Shown: positions 1-7,092, counted from the stretch's first letter. The stretch is DNA of 12,841 nt from Suilimivivens sp963618065 (GCA_963618065.1 CAVERH010000073.1:1-12841); one strand, 5' to 3'. Numbers and translations: made by a program. Notes: generated from the letters alone by a model not told the origin.

Positions 1-509
1 ATGACCATCTGCCGGACTGTGACTGCTATATTTCCACACCGGATATGGGCTATGCTGAAAATGAAAACAGCCAGATGTTTCACTGGCTGAAAGATTCTTA
101 TGGTTATGATATCTGTGCTGTTGAGGATCTGATTGCCTGCTCTCCTGCGGATGTGATCAAATTTACCGTTTATCACCCCTCTGCCTGTGAAGAAAAATGC
201 GCGCCTCTCTTTACGCCGACATGGAAGGAGCAATCCCTTCTTGCCTGCTCCGGAAAGGAATGGATAGACTGCAATCCCCTCGGTGTCAGCAAATGGACCG
301 CTCTGTCTTATTTACAGAACTATCTGGGTGTTCTCCCAGAAGAAACCTGTGCATTCGGAGACAATCTGAATGATATGGAGATGCTGGAAAACGCAGGCTT
401 AAGCTTTGCTGTTTCCAACAGCCGTGAAGAAGTGCGTAATGCTGCGAAAGAAATCTGCCCGCCTTACTGGGAAAACGGTGTCCTGCAGGTATTAAAGCGG
501 TTTCTGTAA
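1..509 (+). CDS. HAD-superfamily (Cof-type) hydrolase, 3' part
   Basis: This is the C-terminal part of a cytoplasmic HAD phosphatase of the Cof/YbjI type, enzymes that dephosphorylate sugar phosphates or similar small phosphorylated metabolites. The reading frame is open from the left edge (first full codon at base 3), so the start and the N-terminal DxD motif lie outside the window; the ATG at 45 is internal. Visible motifs are the motif III lysine in GVSKWTAL and motif IV in GDNLNDMEML (aspartates that bind Mg2+), followed by the usual Cof ending in which a SNSREEV segment precedes the last helix. About 168 codons remain of a family length near 260-280. The middle stretch is the cap domain. 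The natural substrate cannot be inferred. Transcription runs toward the minus-strand GH127 remnant. No clear terminator follows, apart from the inverted-repeat region at 568-625. Confidence 0.85.
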   Translation, partial: DHLPDCDCYISTPDMGYAENENSQMFHWLKDSYGYDICAVEDLIACSPADVIKFTVYHPSACEEKCAPLFTPTWKEQSLLACSGKEWIDCNPLGVSKWTALSYLQNYLGVLPEETCAFGDNLNDMEMLENAGLSFAVSNSREEVRNAAKEICPPYWENGVLQVLKRFL

Positions 510-567
510 GCAGCTATGACAGTTTCAGGCAATCCCTCAGATATAATTTCGATCATATAAAATAAAA

Positions 568-625
568 TATACCCCATCAGGTATATCATACAAATTTCGT
601 ATATTTTTATACCCGATGAGGTGTA
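568..625. repeat. Pair of related 18-bp near-palindromes forming a dyad
   Basis: Two 18-mers, TATACCCCATCAGGTATA (568-585) and TATACCCGATGAGGTGTA (608-625), match at 15 of 18 positions directly and also at 15 of 18 when one is reverse-complemented. Each is itself a near-palindrome, and their starts are 40 bp apart. As RNA or single-stranded DNA the block could fold into a long hairpin with the two sites as arms and a small inner stem (588-591 with 599-602). No U-tract follows, so it is a poor intrinsic terminator. The C-tract/G-tract pattern flanked by TATA/TATA loosely resembles operators of the CsoR/CstR repressor family. No intact gene starts nearby to be controlled, so it may be a relic promoter region or a 3'-end hairpin of the HAD gene. 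The rest of 510-658 shows nothing recognisable. Confidence 0.5.
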
Positions 626-658
626 ATTCTAATAATAAATTCAAAGTTATTAATCAGC

Positions 659-1093
659 TCATATCATTTCATGTATCCAAACCAGCATTTCTCCCTCACC
701 ACGATTATTCCAGTATGCATATGGTATCGCCCGGATATCTGCATCTTCATAAATCAGTTGGCAACTATTATATAATTTCCCGTTTTTGGGTATCAGTCTT
801 CTACCCTGTAATTCCAGTTCAAGACACTCTGAAAAATAAGAGGATTTTTTCTTCTGTACTTCTTGGCTTCTAAGATAAATACACTGTAGATCAGACCCAT
901 TATCAATCTCTTCCAGACAATAAACAATGGGGCCTCTTTTTATTGCCACCTTACCAACATCTGCACTAACCAAGGGGTTCGCATGAAGAAATTCAACGGG
1001 CATGTCAAACTGAATGCTGATCTCGCTGTCCTTACAGACTTCCACACACGCATAACCATTGCTTACTGTCAGTTCCTGTTCCTTCCTGTCGTT
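659..1093 (-). pseudogene. C-terminal remnant of a GH127 beta-L-arabinofuranosidase-like protein
   Basis: The minus-strand frame reads as the last roughly 145 codons of a glycoside hydrolase of family 127 (DUF1680). Family-typical pieces are visible: NGYACVEV, FDMPVEFLHANPLVSADVGK, VAIKRGPIVYCLEEIDNG, and the ending IPYAYWNNRGEGEMLVWI. Intact members are usually above 600 residues, so the catalytic barrel and the start are gone. Homology continues upstream of the GTG at 1045 right up to the stop codon of the LacI gene (1094-1096), in the same frame and with no ribosome site. The simplest reading is a deletion that fused the end of lacI to the interior of a downstream GH127 gene. Translation of this piece is unlikely; a GTG start at 1045 is possible but has no Shine-Dalgarno sequence. 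Family assignment is by recall of conserved motifs. Confidence 0.75.
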
Positions 1094-2119
1094 TTAAATA
1101 GCTGAATCTTTTTCCAAAAATTCACATGGTAAAACAACTTTTTTATTATCAGATGTCTTACCCTTGACCAGATCCAATAATATCTGTCCTGCCTTCTCTC
1201 CCATTTTTTCCAGCGGGATATCAACCGTTGTTAATCTCGGTCTGGTAAATCTACATTCCTGTCTGTTATCAAATCCAATGACGGAAATATCTTCTGGAAT
1301 CCGTACACCATCGCTTAAAGCTGCATCCATAAACCCTACTGCCATCAGATCATTCATGGCAAAAATTGCTGTAGGTTTTTCTTCCAGCTGTTTATATTTT
1401 TTATAAGCCTTTACCCCATCTTCAAATTCCCAGGCTCCTGAAAAGATATATTCTTCCTTCAGCTCCTTCCCTGCTTTTCCAAGCTGTGTGATAAAACTTC
1501 CTAAGCGCTTCTGTGCAGGCAGGGAATCCTCTGCTCCTTTAATCACCCCGATGTTCTCATGCCCGTGTTTCACCAGGTATTCTGCCACATCCGCAATAAC
1601 ATCAATATTATCATAGGTTACGTAATAATTCTTTTTTGATGTGTCATAACAATAAACCAGAACAATTGGTATGCTTAACTTGGGAATCAGTTCCATAACA
1701 TCCCTGTCATGCATTGCAACATAAACAAGTCCGTCAATCTGGGTTTTATTAAACAGCTTTATACTTTTACTTATTGCTGACTGATAACTGGATAATTCAG
1801 AATAATGGTTTCCTGTTTTCTCAAGAAGGCTCATATTATTCAGAATTACTGCATATCCCTGTTTTTCAACATAATTATTGATTCCATTAATGATCCGTGG
1901 CGTCTGGAACGCCGTAATATCTTCTGCCATGATTCCAATCGTATTGCTTTCCTTTGTCCGTAGACTTTTAGCAAACCGATTGGGACTATAACCCTCCCTT
2001 TCTATTATTTCCAGTATTTCTTTTCTCTTTTTGTCACTGACATTTCCAGTTCCGTTGATCGCGTTCGAAACTGTTGCGGCAGTCACACCCGCTAATTGCG
2101 CAATTTCTTTCATGTTCAT
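1094..2119 (-). CDS. LacI-family transcriptional regulator
   Basis: This is a full-length (341 residues) LacI/GalR-type repressor. The N-terminal helix-turn-helix (residues 3-50, MKEIAQLAGVTAATVSNAI) is followed by the hinge region (about 51-60, FAKSLRTKE). The rest is a periplasmic-binding-protein-like effector domain with LacI landmarks such as AIFAMNDLMAVGF and VIGFDN (dimer interface and sugar-binding region). The ATG at 2119 has AAAGGAGG (2127-2134) 7 nt upstream; a second ATG two codons on is too far from it. The promoter contains two TTAATCGATT-type operators, so the gene probably represses itself. It probably once controlled a carbohydrate-use operon including the GH127 gene whose remnant abuts its stop codon. 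The ligand is unknown; an arabinose-containing sugar would be a guess from that remnant alone. Confidence 0.92.
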   Translation of the reverse strand: MNMKEIAQLAGVTAATVSNAINGTGNVSDKKRKEILEIIEREGYSPNRFAKSLRTKESNTIGIMAEDITAFQTPRIINGINNYVEKQGYAVILNNMSLLEKTGNHYSELSSYQSAISKSIKLFNKTQIDGLVYVAMHDRDVMELIPKLSIPIVLVYCYDTSKKNYYVTYDNIDVIADVAEYLVKHGHENIGVIKGAEDSLPAQKRLGSFITQLGKAGKELKEEYIFSGAWEFEDGVKAYKKYKQLEEKPTAIFAMNDLMAVGFMDAALSDGVRIPEDISVIGFDNRQECRFTRPRLTTVDIPLEKMGEKAGQILLDLVKGKTSDNKKVVLPCEFLEKDSAI

Positions 2120-2136
2120 GAGGATTCCTCCTTTAG

Positions 2137-2148
2137 TTAATCGATTTA
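2137..2148. promoter_or_regulatory. LacI-type operator, proximal site
   Basis: TTAATCGATTTA is one mismatch from the perfect 12-bp palindrome at 2179-2190. It lies between the predicted transcription start and the ribosome site of the minus-strand lacI gene. The central CG and flanking A/T arms are typical of LacI-family operators. Its start is exactly 42 bp from the start of the other site, close to four helical turns, which would suit looping or tetramer binding on one DNA face. Confidence 0.6.
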
Positions 2149-2178
2149 CTTAACATATAAAAAAAATAACTCGCATAG

Positions 2179-2190
2179 TTAATCGATTAA
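2179..2190. promoter_or_regulatory. LacI-type operator, perfect palindrome
   Basis: TTAATCGATTAA is a perfect 12-bp palindrome with central CG. It sits about 10 bp downstream of the predicted -10 box of lacI, over the expected transcription start, a position where a bound repressor blocks initiation. Self-binding by the adjacent LacI protein is the most economical reading. Confidence 0.65.
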
Positions 2191-2200
2191 TCTTAATTAC

Positions 2201-2229
2201 AAAATACCATCTGATAACAAAATTGTCAA
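2201..2229 (-). promoter_or_regulatory. Sigma-A-type promoter of lacI
   Basis: On the minus strand a perfect TTGACA -35 box (2224-2229) is followed, after 17 bp, by TATTTT (2201-2206), a 4 of 6 match to the -10 consensus. Transcription would start near 2194, just before the two operator-like sites. Confidence 0.55.
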
Positions 2230-2451
2230 TCACTTGGCTGCAACATAAAATAATTTTGGTACATTTCAATAATTAACATTTTTATTAACTAGTAATTTTC
2301 TTAAATTCGCAGGCAAATAAATTACTTCAAAGTACAGAAAAACATCGTCACACTTCCTTGTAATACTTCCATGTCTGGGTTTCGACACTTGCTAAATAGA
2401 AAGAGACTCATAAACCACAGAAATGCGGCTTTTTTGAAATAGAACTCATTG
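2230..2451. other. AT-rich intergenic gap, little content
   Basis: About 220 bp lie between the lacI promoter and the stop codon of the AAA/nuclease gene. Apart from a weak hairpin at 2412-2431 next to the AAA gene's stop, no gene, repeat or regulatory site could be recognised. Short open frames here are without family resemblance and overlap the 3' end of the AAA gene. Confidence 0.5.
2412..2431 (-). terminator. Possible weak terminator hairpin of the AAA/nuclease gene
   Basis: On the minus strand, 20 nt past the AAA stop codon, AAGCCGCA-TTTC-TGTGGTTT can pair over 8 positions, including two G-U pairs. The T-tract after it is broken, so termination strength is doubtful. On the opposite strand the G-U pairs become A-C mismatches, so it is not a good + strand terminator despite the T6 run. 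Confidence 0.3.
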
Positions 2452-4425
2452 TTACTTACTGGCAGATGTTGACCTCCGGACGAGCACTTCCTTTCCCTGA
2501 AATGCAAAGCCCAGTTTACAGATCTTTTCTTCTGAGATTCTGGCTGCAAGCAGATCCGCTTCATAGTTTTTCTCTTCGATCTGCCGAAGTGCGTTTGCTG
2601 CCGTCTGTTCCAGACCATTTTCTGTTTTCTCATCACAGACCTTAAATTCCATGATATAAGCATTCAGATCCTTCCGTTTTGGGTACAATGCAATGTCATA
2701 ACGTCCTCTGCCACTTTCCCGGTTGGATACGATACGGTATCTGTCCTTCAAGGATACAATTAACCCAAGAACAAGACCATGAAAGAAGTTTTCCGGTACA
2801 CGTTTTGCAGGCTGGTTTCCAAGATCAAAATAACTCATGGACGTATATGTAATATCCAGGAGGATGTCACTCATTTCGTTCACATCCTGCTTTAACAATG
2901 CATTAATGAATTCGTTATAGTACACGCTGCCATTCTCAAACATGCCGAGAATCTGCGTTTCGAACATACTCATGACCTCTTTATTCGTCACGGAAACATC
3001 ACATTCTGTATATTCCTGTATTTTTACAACATGATCCGCCTTAATATAGCCAACTGCCAGAAGCAGCGACCACAAGCTGTTCTCATCCCCATCCAAATAC
3101 TGAAAAGTAATATTCTCGTTAATCCTCTTGTGAACCACTTCTCCCGCCATCAGACACTCCACTTCGTATTTACTGCGCACAGGATGCCTACGGATAATAT
3201 CACCAATGATCTTATTACTACTGGTATTGATCCAATAGGACTCCAGATTCCTGTCAATCAGATAATTGCAAATAGACCAGGGATTGTAGATATCTTTCCG
3301 GTTTCCGAAGATAAATCCGTCATACATTTCCTTAACAGGACGAAACTGATCAATATTCTGACATTTCAGGGCATCCATGACCTCCTCTTCCGTAAATCCA
3401 AAGCAATCACTGTATTTATCATCCGTAACCGAATATGTCCTGAGAATATTCATATCCGAAAACAAAGAGCTTTTGGATATTTTGGTCACTCCGGTTATGA
3501 TCGCTCTGCTGTAATAGTCATTCTCCTTAAAAGTGATATAAAACAATCTTCGGCAGACAGACAGCATTTTTTCCAAATAGCCATCTGTATATGCCTCCAA
3601 CAGCGGGGTGTCATATTCATCCAGAAGAATATAGGGAAATACGCCATAGTGCTTATACACTGATCTGCACAGCAAACGGATACATCCCCCAACAGCTTTT
3701 TCTTCATGACGATATAAAGCTTTCTTCGTTTGTTTAAAGATATCTTTATCATCATCTGTCAGTCGGGTGCTGTCCAATAAATAATCATGTGAGCAATACA
3801 GTGTGTATAAGCTTTCCTCCAATGCCTCCAATGCCTGTTGAACATCCTGTCCCTTACAGCTTCCAAAGCTAACAAGGAGTGTGGGTGTTCTTCCAAATGC
3901 CATTCGGCACTTCGGATCTTTCCACACTTTCAATTCCTTAAAATATTCCGGATGCTCTGCATATCTTGGATCAAAGAAGGTCTCTACTGTACTCAGGATC
4001 ATAGACTTACCGAATCGTCTCGGTCTGGTAATCAGAGTGACTCTGTCACATGTCTGCATCCATTCCTGAATGAAATGTGTTTTGTCTACATAAAACATTT
4101 TACCGCAGGCATAATTCTGAAAATTCTGATGTCCAACACCTACGGGTTCCGCCAGATACGGATTGTTCGCCAGAATAGCAGTCAGCTTCTTCTGGTAGGC
4201 AATTAAATGCCTTCTCTCCTCATGCAGTCTGTCCCGTTCCACGAATTCCATCAGAATTTGTTCCCTCTCCGACATTTTCACATAGTAACTGACAGATTTG
4301 CCTCCGATTGTCCTCTGCACATAAGGCTGCTTTTTCCCATTAATGGTCTTGTAGGTCAAGGTTCCCTTCGGCAATTCTTCCAGCCTCCGGTCAATTTCCT
4401 CAATACGACGTTTTGGATTTCCCAT
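2452..4425 (-). CDS. AAA-ATPase-like / PD-(D/E)XK nuclease-like protein
   Basis: This 657-residue protein has the architecture AAA-ATPase-like (PF09820 type) plus C-terminal PD-(D/E)XK nuclease-like domain (PF08011 type), a family often present in many copies in gut Clostridia and Bacteroidetes; its cellular role is not established. The AAA part starts around FYVDKTHFI (111-119), has the family's modified P-loop RPRRFGKS (134-141) and Walker B ILLDEYDTPL (266-275). The nuclease-like part shows FFHG (547-550), GRGRYD (572-577, Asp577) and MEFK (592-595, Glu593/Lys595), so catalytic residues look intact. Residues 1-90 form an extra module, ELPKGTLTYKTINGK then SYYVK, followed by a charged helical stretch. 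The start at 4425 is chosen because AGGAAGGA (4431-4438) precedes it. The ATG at 4506 has no ribosome site and would translate the palindrome. The gene interrupts the surroundings as a single-gene unit. Confidence 0.85.
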   Translation of the reverse strand: MGNPKRRIEEIDRRLEELPKGTLTYKTINGKKQPYVQRTIGGKSVSYYVKMSEREQILMEFVERDRLHEERRHLIAYQKKLTAILANNPYLAEPVGVGHQNFQNYACGKMFYVDKTHFIQEWMQTCDRVTLITRPRRFGKSMILSTVETFFDPRYAEHPEYFKELKVWKDPKCRMAFGRTPTLLVSFGSCKGQDVQQALEALEESLYTLYCSHDYLLDSTRLTDDDKDIFKQTKKALYRHEEKAVGGCIRLLCRSVYKHYGVFPYILLDEYDTPLLEAYTDGYLEKMLSVCRRLFYITFKENDYYSRAIITGVTKISKSSLFSDMNILRTYSVTDDKYSDCFGFTEEEVMDALKCQNIDQFRPVKEMYDGFIFGNRKDIYNPWSICNYLIDRNLESYWINTSSNKIIGDIIRRHPVRSKYEVECLMAGEVVHKRINENITFQYLDGDENSLWSLLLAVGYIKADHVVKIQEYTECDVSVTNKEVMSMFETQILGMFENGSVYYNEFINALLKQDVNEMSDILLDITYTSMSYFDLGNQPAKRVPENFFHGLVLGLIVSLKDRYRIVSNRESGRGRYDIALYPKRKDLNAYIMEFKVCDEKTENGLEQTAANALRQIEEKNYEADLLAARISEEKICKLGFAFQGKEVLVRRSTSASK

Positions 4426-4450
4426 GCTTTTCCTTCCTAATCCTACTTTC

Positions 4451-4517
4451 AATAATTTACAATGGGTATGAGTAGTTATACCTATTGTATAACTACTCAT
4501 ACCCATTGTAAATTATT
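4451..4517. repeat. Perfect palindrome, 31-bp stem and 5-nt loop
   Basis: The 30-bp arm 4451-4480 is the exact reverse complement of 4488-4517. The inner pair C4481-G4487 extends the stem to 31 bp and leaves a 5-nt loop (4482-4486). No target-site duplication flanks it and no T-tract follows in either direction, so neither a mobile-element nor a terminator reading fits well. It lies 26 bp upstream of the AAA/nuclease start codon and contains that gene's predicted promoter. It could be an extended operator or a cruciform-forming site. Confidence 0.9.
4484..4512 (-). promoter_or_regulatory. Predicted promoter of the AAA/nuclease gene inside the palindrome
   Basis: On the minus strand TTTACA (4507-4512, 5 of 6 to the -35 consensus) and TACAAT (4484-4489, 5 of 6 to the -10) are separated by 17 bp. 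Both boxes lie inside the 67-bp palindrome; the -10 box straddles its loop. Because the arms are identical, a mirror TTTACA exists on the + strand (4456-4461), but the loop does not supply a good -10 there, so the palindrome is directional as a promoter. Transcription would start near 4477. Confidence 0.45.
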
Positions 4518-4534
4518 TTTAAAATAAAAATGCT

Positions 4535-4612
4535 TATGGTATGTAACAGTTCAGCCTTGCCCATTCATAAGCTGCCGGATTGTACTGATTGGCTGAACTG
4601 TTGCTATGGTAT
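4535..4612. mobile_element. MITE-like element with IS66-like ends and 8-bp target duplication
   Basis: A 62-bp segment (4543-4604) is bounded by 14-bp terminal inverted repeats, GTAACAGTTCAGCC on the left and GCAACAGTTCAGCC read inward from the right (13 of 14 identical). It is flanked directly by a perfect 8-bp duplication TATGGTAT (4535-4542 and 4605-4612). Ends starting GTAA and an 8-bp duplication are the hallmarks of IS66-family insertion sequences. The element has no coding capacity, so it would be a non-autonomous derivative moved in trans. It sits 2 nt past the birA stop codon and can form a 12-14 bp stem in the birA transcript, so it may also act as the 3'-end structure of birA. Confidence 0.65.
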
Positions 4613-4614
4613 TG

Positions 4615-5595
4615 CTACAGGAGTCCACATATGCTGATCTCCCCGGAATTCAGCCGTTCTTTGCTGCCATCCTCATACTGCACAATCAGCGCACAGGTAT
4701 CATCCACCTCTAAAGCAAGTGCTTTCCGGTTTCCGGACGGGGCAAGCACGGTGATTTCCTTCCCCACAACAAGGCTTCGTTCCTGATATTTCTTCACATA
4801 ATCCTTTTTATCAAACTCCGCATAATAATTCATGAAATGGTTTAAAAAGCCCGCCGCAAGGAGATTCTTCCCATCATTTTTCCTCTGGTCAAAGATGGCT
4901 CCGGCAATATCTTCAATTTCTTTGGAGAATCCATCCTCCGGAGGGTATACATTTAAACCGATGCCAACAATCACATATTCCACACTTCCGTTTTCCATGC
5001 TGATAGAGGCCTCGGTCAGAATACCGCTGACCTTCCGGCCGTCAAGATAAATATCATTTACCCACTTAATTCCCGGTTTCTGACCGGAGACCTCTTCAAT
5101 TGCCTCACATGCAGCCACGGCAGCCATAGAGGTGAGACAGGTGATCTCGTTCGTTGCAATTTCCTTCGGTCGGAGCAGAATACTTAAATAAATCCCGGTG
5201 TCTACGGGAGAATAGAAGCTTCGTCCTCTCCTTCCCCGTCCTTCGGTCTGTTTATTTGCGATAATCACATACCCTTCGGGCGTTTCTTCATTTGCTTTCT
5301 CCCGGAGCATGGTATTCGTGGAACTGACTTCCGAAAGAACCTGGATGGTAAGCTTCTGATTCCGTGAATCCAGATATTTTTCAATGCCCTGTACCGAAAG
5401 AATATCCGTATTCATCGAAAGCCGGTATCCTTTATTCGGCACGGCATCAATCTCATATCCATCACTACGCAGCGCATTGACTGCTTTCCAGACTGCCGCA
5501 CGGGATACCGACAGCTGCACTGCAATTTCTTCTCCCGAAAAATAGGTGCCTTTATTCGATTCAAACAATGCAAGAATATTGTCCTTCGTGCTCAA
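4615..5595 (-). CDS. birA: Bifunctional biotin--[acetyl-CoA-carboxylase] ligase / biotin repressor
   Basis: BirA activates biotin with ATP to biotinyl-5'-AMP and attaches it to a lysine of biotin-carrier proteins. With its N-terminal winged helix it can also repress biotin genes. With the start chosen here (326 residues, usual length) the winged helix covers about residues 5-60 (SRAAVWKAVNALRSDGYEI, GYRL). The ligase core has the biotinyl-AMP loop GRGRRGR, KWVNDIYLDGRKVSGIL with the catalytic lysine, and VGIGLNV. The C-terminal SH3-like domain ends in SGEIS. A TTG at 5595 is preferred because AGGAAAGGG precedes it by 9 nt and the protein then starts like relatives. An ATG at 5640 gives 15 extra residues but has no ribosome site. 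No biotin synthesis or transport gene lies nearby. It appears to have its own promoter. Confidence 0.93.
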   Translation of the reverse strand: MSTKDNILALFESNKGTYFSGEEIAVQLSVSRAAVWKAVNALRSDGYEIDAVPNKGYRLSMNTDILSVQGIEKYLDSRNQKLTIQVLSEVSSTNTMLREKANEETPEGYVIIANKQTEGRGRRGRSFYSPVDTGIYLSILLRPKEIATNEITCLTSMAAVAACEAIEEVSGQKPGIKWVNDIYLDGRKVSGILTEASISMENGSVEYVIVGIGLNVYPPEDGFSKEIEDIAGAIFDQRKNDGKNLLAAGFLNHFMNYYAEFDKKDYVKKYQERSLVVGKEITVLAPSGNRKALALEVDDTCALIVQYEDGSKERLNSGEISICGLL

Positions 5596-5676
5596 TTGTA
5601 TAATCCCTTTCCTGGTATCCACTGAACATCTTTCTATCATATCTAAGAAAATGCTGGTTAAATCAGCGTTTCCCTA

Positions 5677-5706
5677 ATAATAAAACAATTGCAGCACGAA
5701 TTACAA
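5677..5706 (-). promoter_or_regulatory. Candidate birA promoter
   Basis: On the minus strand TTGTAA (5701-5706) and TATTAT (5677-5682, 5 of 6 to consensus) are separated by 18 bp, between the sulfatase stop and birA. Initiation near 5670 would leave a leader of about 75 nt before the TTG start. No convincing terminator for the sulfatase operon is visible in the same gap, so read-through into birA is possible. Confidence 0.4.
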
Positions 5707-5730
5707 TACTGGAGACTGTTTTTCTTATAT

Positions 5731-7068
5731 TTACTCTTCAAAATCAGGAAGTCTCGGGTTCATGCAGGTCAGTCTGTTGACTCTTGCTCCTTCCGGCTTT
5801 GGCACTCTGGAACCATATTTCAAAATAGGGTCACTTGTTTCCTTCATCCAGTTTTCCAGTCTTAAGGAAAGATCCTGATACACCTCTGCATATTTTTCAC
5901 TCTCTGTCAGGTTTTCTCTCTCATAGGGATCGAGCCAAAGATCAAACAGATATTCCCTGACTCTCTTCTTTTCCAGATAACCGTTTTCCACAAGAAAATC
6001 CTTACTGATTGCTTCATCAATATTGGCCGGAACCAGTCCGTTATGATAATCAAACAGACGAATCAGCTTATAACGGTCTGTCCTGATACAGCGCTTCGGC
6101 TCATAGGCTGCATGATAGGTCACCTCGGAAAAGATCTCATTTCTGACCTTTTCGGCCTTCTTTTCCATAAAAGGTATCATGCTGTAGCCTTCGATCCAGC
6201 CCGGGATTGGTACTCCTGCCAGCTCACATACTGTCGGATAAATATCAAGCTGTGAGACCAGCGCATCCACTGCCTGTCCCTTACGCTGATTTCCCGGATA
6301 ATCCATAATAAAGGCGACTCCGATTCCTGTATCATACAAGGTACATTTCATTTTAGGAAAAGCAATTCCGTGATCTGTAGTAAAGATCACCAGTGTCTGC
6401 TCCCGAAGTCCGGTCTTTTCCAGCGTTTCCATGATTCTTTTAAAGCAGCTGTCAACAACTCTTGCCGACTCACAATAGTCTGCCATATCTCTTCTGTTGG
6501 CATCACAATCATAAAGGGGAGCTGGAACTGTCAGATAATCCGGATTCACATCTTTCTGTGCTTTTGGATATTCTCTGTGGGTATTAAACCAACCCATGGA
6601 AAGGAAAAACGGTCTGCTGCCTTCTCTGCTCTGTCTTTCCAGATAAGCGCAGGCTTCCTCTGTATTGGCATAATCCCAGTTCTCCATACTTGCTTCTGTC
6701 TGATCCATGTTAAATTCCTGGCTGCCTACAATCTCCTGATAGCCAATCATATGATAATCGGGGGCTTCATGCTGAATCCCGCATAACGCAGTATGGTATC
6801 CGTTTTTTCCAAGATAATTTGCCAGATGGTGTTCATAATGATTGAGCTGCCAGCCTCTGCTTGCCAGACCCTGCATACCATTCTCGTGCGGTGTATAACC
6901 TGTCAGAAGTCCTGCACGGCTCGGAGAGCAGGTCGGTCCTGCGCAGTAACAATGCCTGAAAATGGTTGCCTCCTTTGCAAAATTCATCAGTGCCGGTGTG
7001 GGGATCTGGTATCCATACGGGCTTATGTATCTTCCACTGTCATGAGTATGCATATAAATAATATTCAT
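5731..7068 (-). CDS. Cytoplasmic Cys-type sulfatase (S1 family)
   Basis: This 445-residue type I sulfatase would hydrolyse a sulfate ester or sulfamate to free sulfate. The signature CSPSR (residues 47-51, in PTCSPSRAGLLTG) carries the cysteine that is converted to formylglycine. In anaerobes this needs an anSME radical-SAM maturase, which is not in this window. Other active-site elements are D10 near the N terminus (HTHDSGR), H164 (FNTHREYP), TTDHG (230-234) and K239/K241. No signal peptide is present, so it works on imported substrate. Overall sequence resembles the sulfamidase/heparan-type subgroup (S1_8-like), but this is by eye and the substrate is open. GAGGAG precedes the ATG by 8 nt. 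It is the last gene of the transporter operon, and a 57-bp element separates it from the preceding ATPase gene. Confidence 0.9.
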   Translation of the reverse strand: MNIIYMHTHDSGRYISPYGYQIPTPALMNFAKEATIFRHCYCAGPTCSPSRAGLLTGYTPHENGMQGLASRGWQLNHYEHHLANYLGKNGYHTALCGIQHEAPDYHMIGYQEIVGSQEFNMDQTEASMENWDYANTEEACAYLERQSREGSRPFFLSMGWFNTHREYPKAQKDVNPDYLTVPAPLYDCDANRRDMADYCESARVVDSCFKRIMETLEKTGLREQTLVIFTTDHGIAFPKMKCTLYDTGIGVAFIMDYPGNQRKGQAVDALVSQLDIYPTVCELAGVPIPGWIEGYSMIPFMEKKAEKVRNEIFSEVTYHAAYEPKRCIRTDRYKLIRLFDYHNGLVPANIDEAISKDFLVENGYLEKKRVREYLFDLWLDPYERENLTESEKYAEVYQDLSLRLENWMKETSDPILKYGSRVPKPEGARVNRLTCMNPRLPDFEE

Positions 7069-7092
7069 TCTCTTGTCTCCTCGTATTTTATA

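Noticed and set aside
616..873. 85-codon + strand open frame opposite the GH127 remnant
   Set aside because: It is an antisense shadow; the minus strand carries the recognisable GH127 motifs.
2322..2663. 113-codon open frame on the minus strand
   Set aside because: It overlaps the conserved 3' end of the AAA/nuclease gene in another frame and resembles no family.
4426..4506. Upstream ATG start for the AAA/nuclease gene
   Set aside because: It has no ribosome site and the added residues are just a translation of the palindrome; the ATG at 4425 has AGGAAGGA.
4451..4517. The palindrome as a rho-independent terminator of birA
   Set aside because: No T-tract follows on the minus strand, the stem is far longer than usual terminators, and the base is A/T-rich; the element at 4543 is nearer to the birA end.
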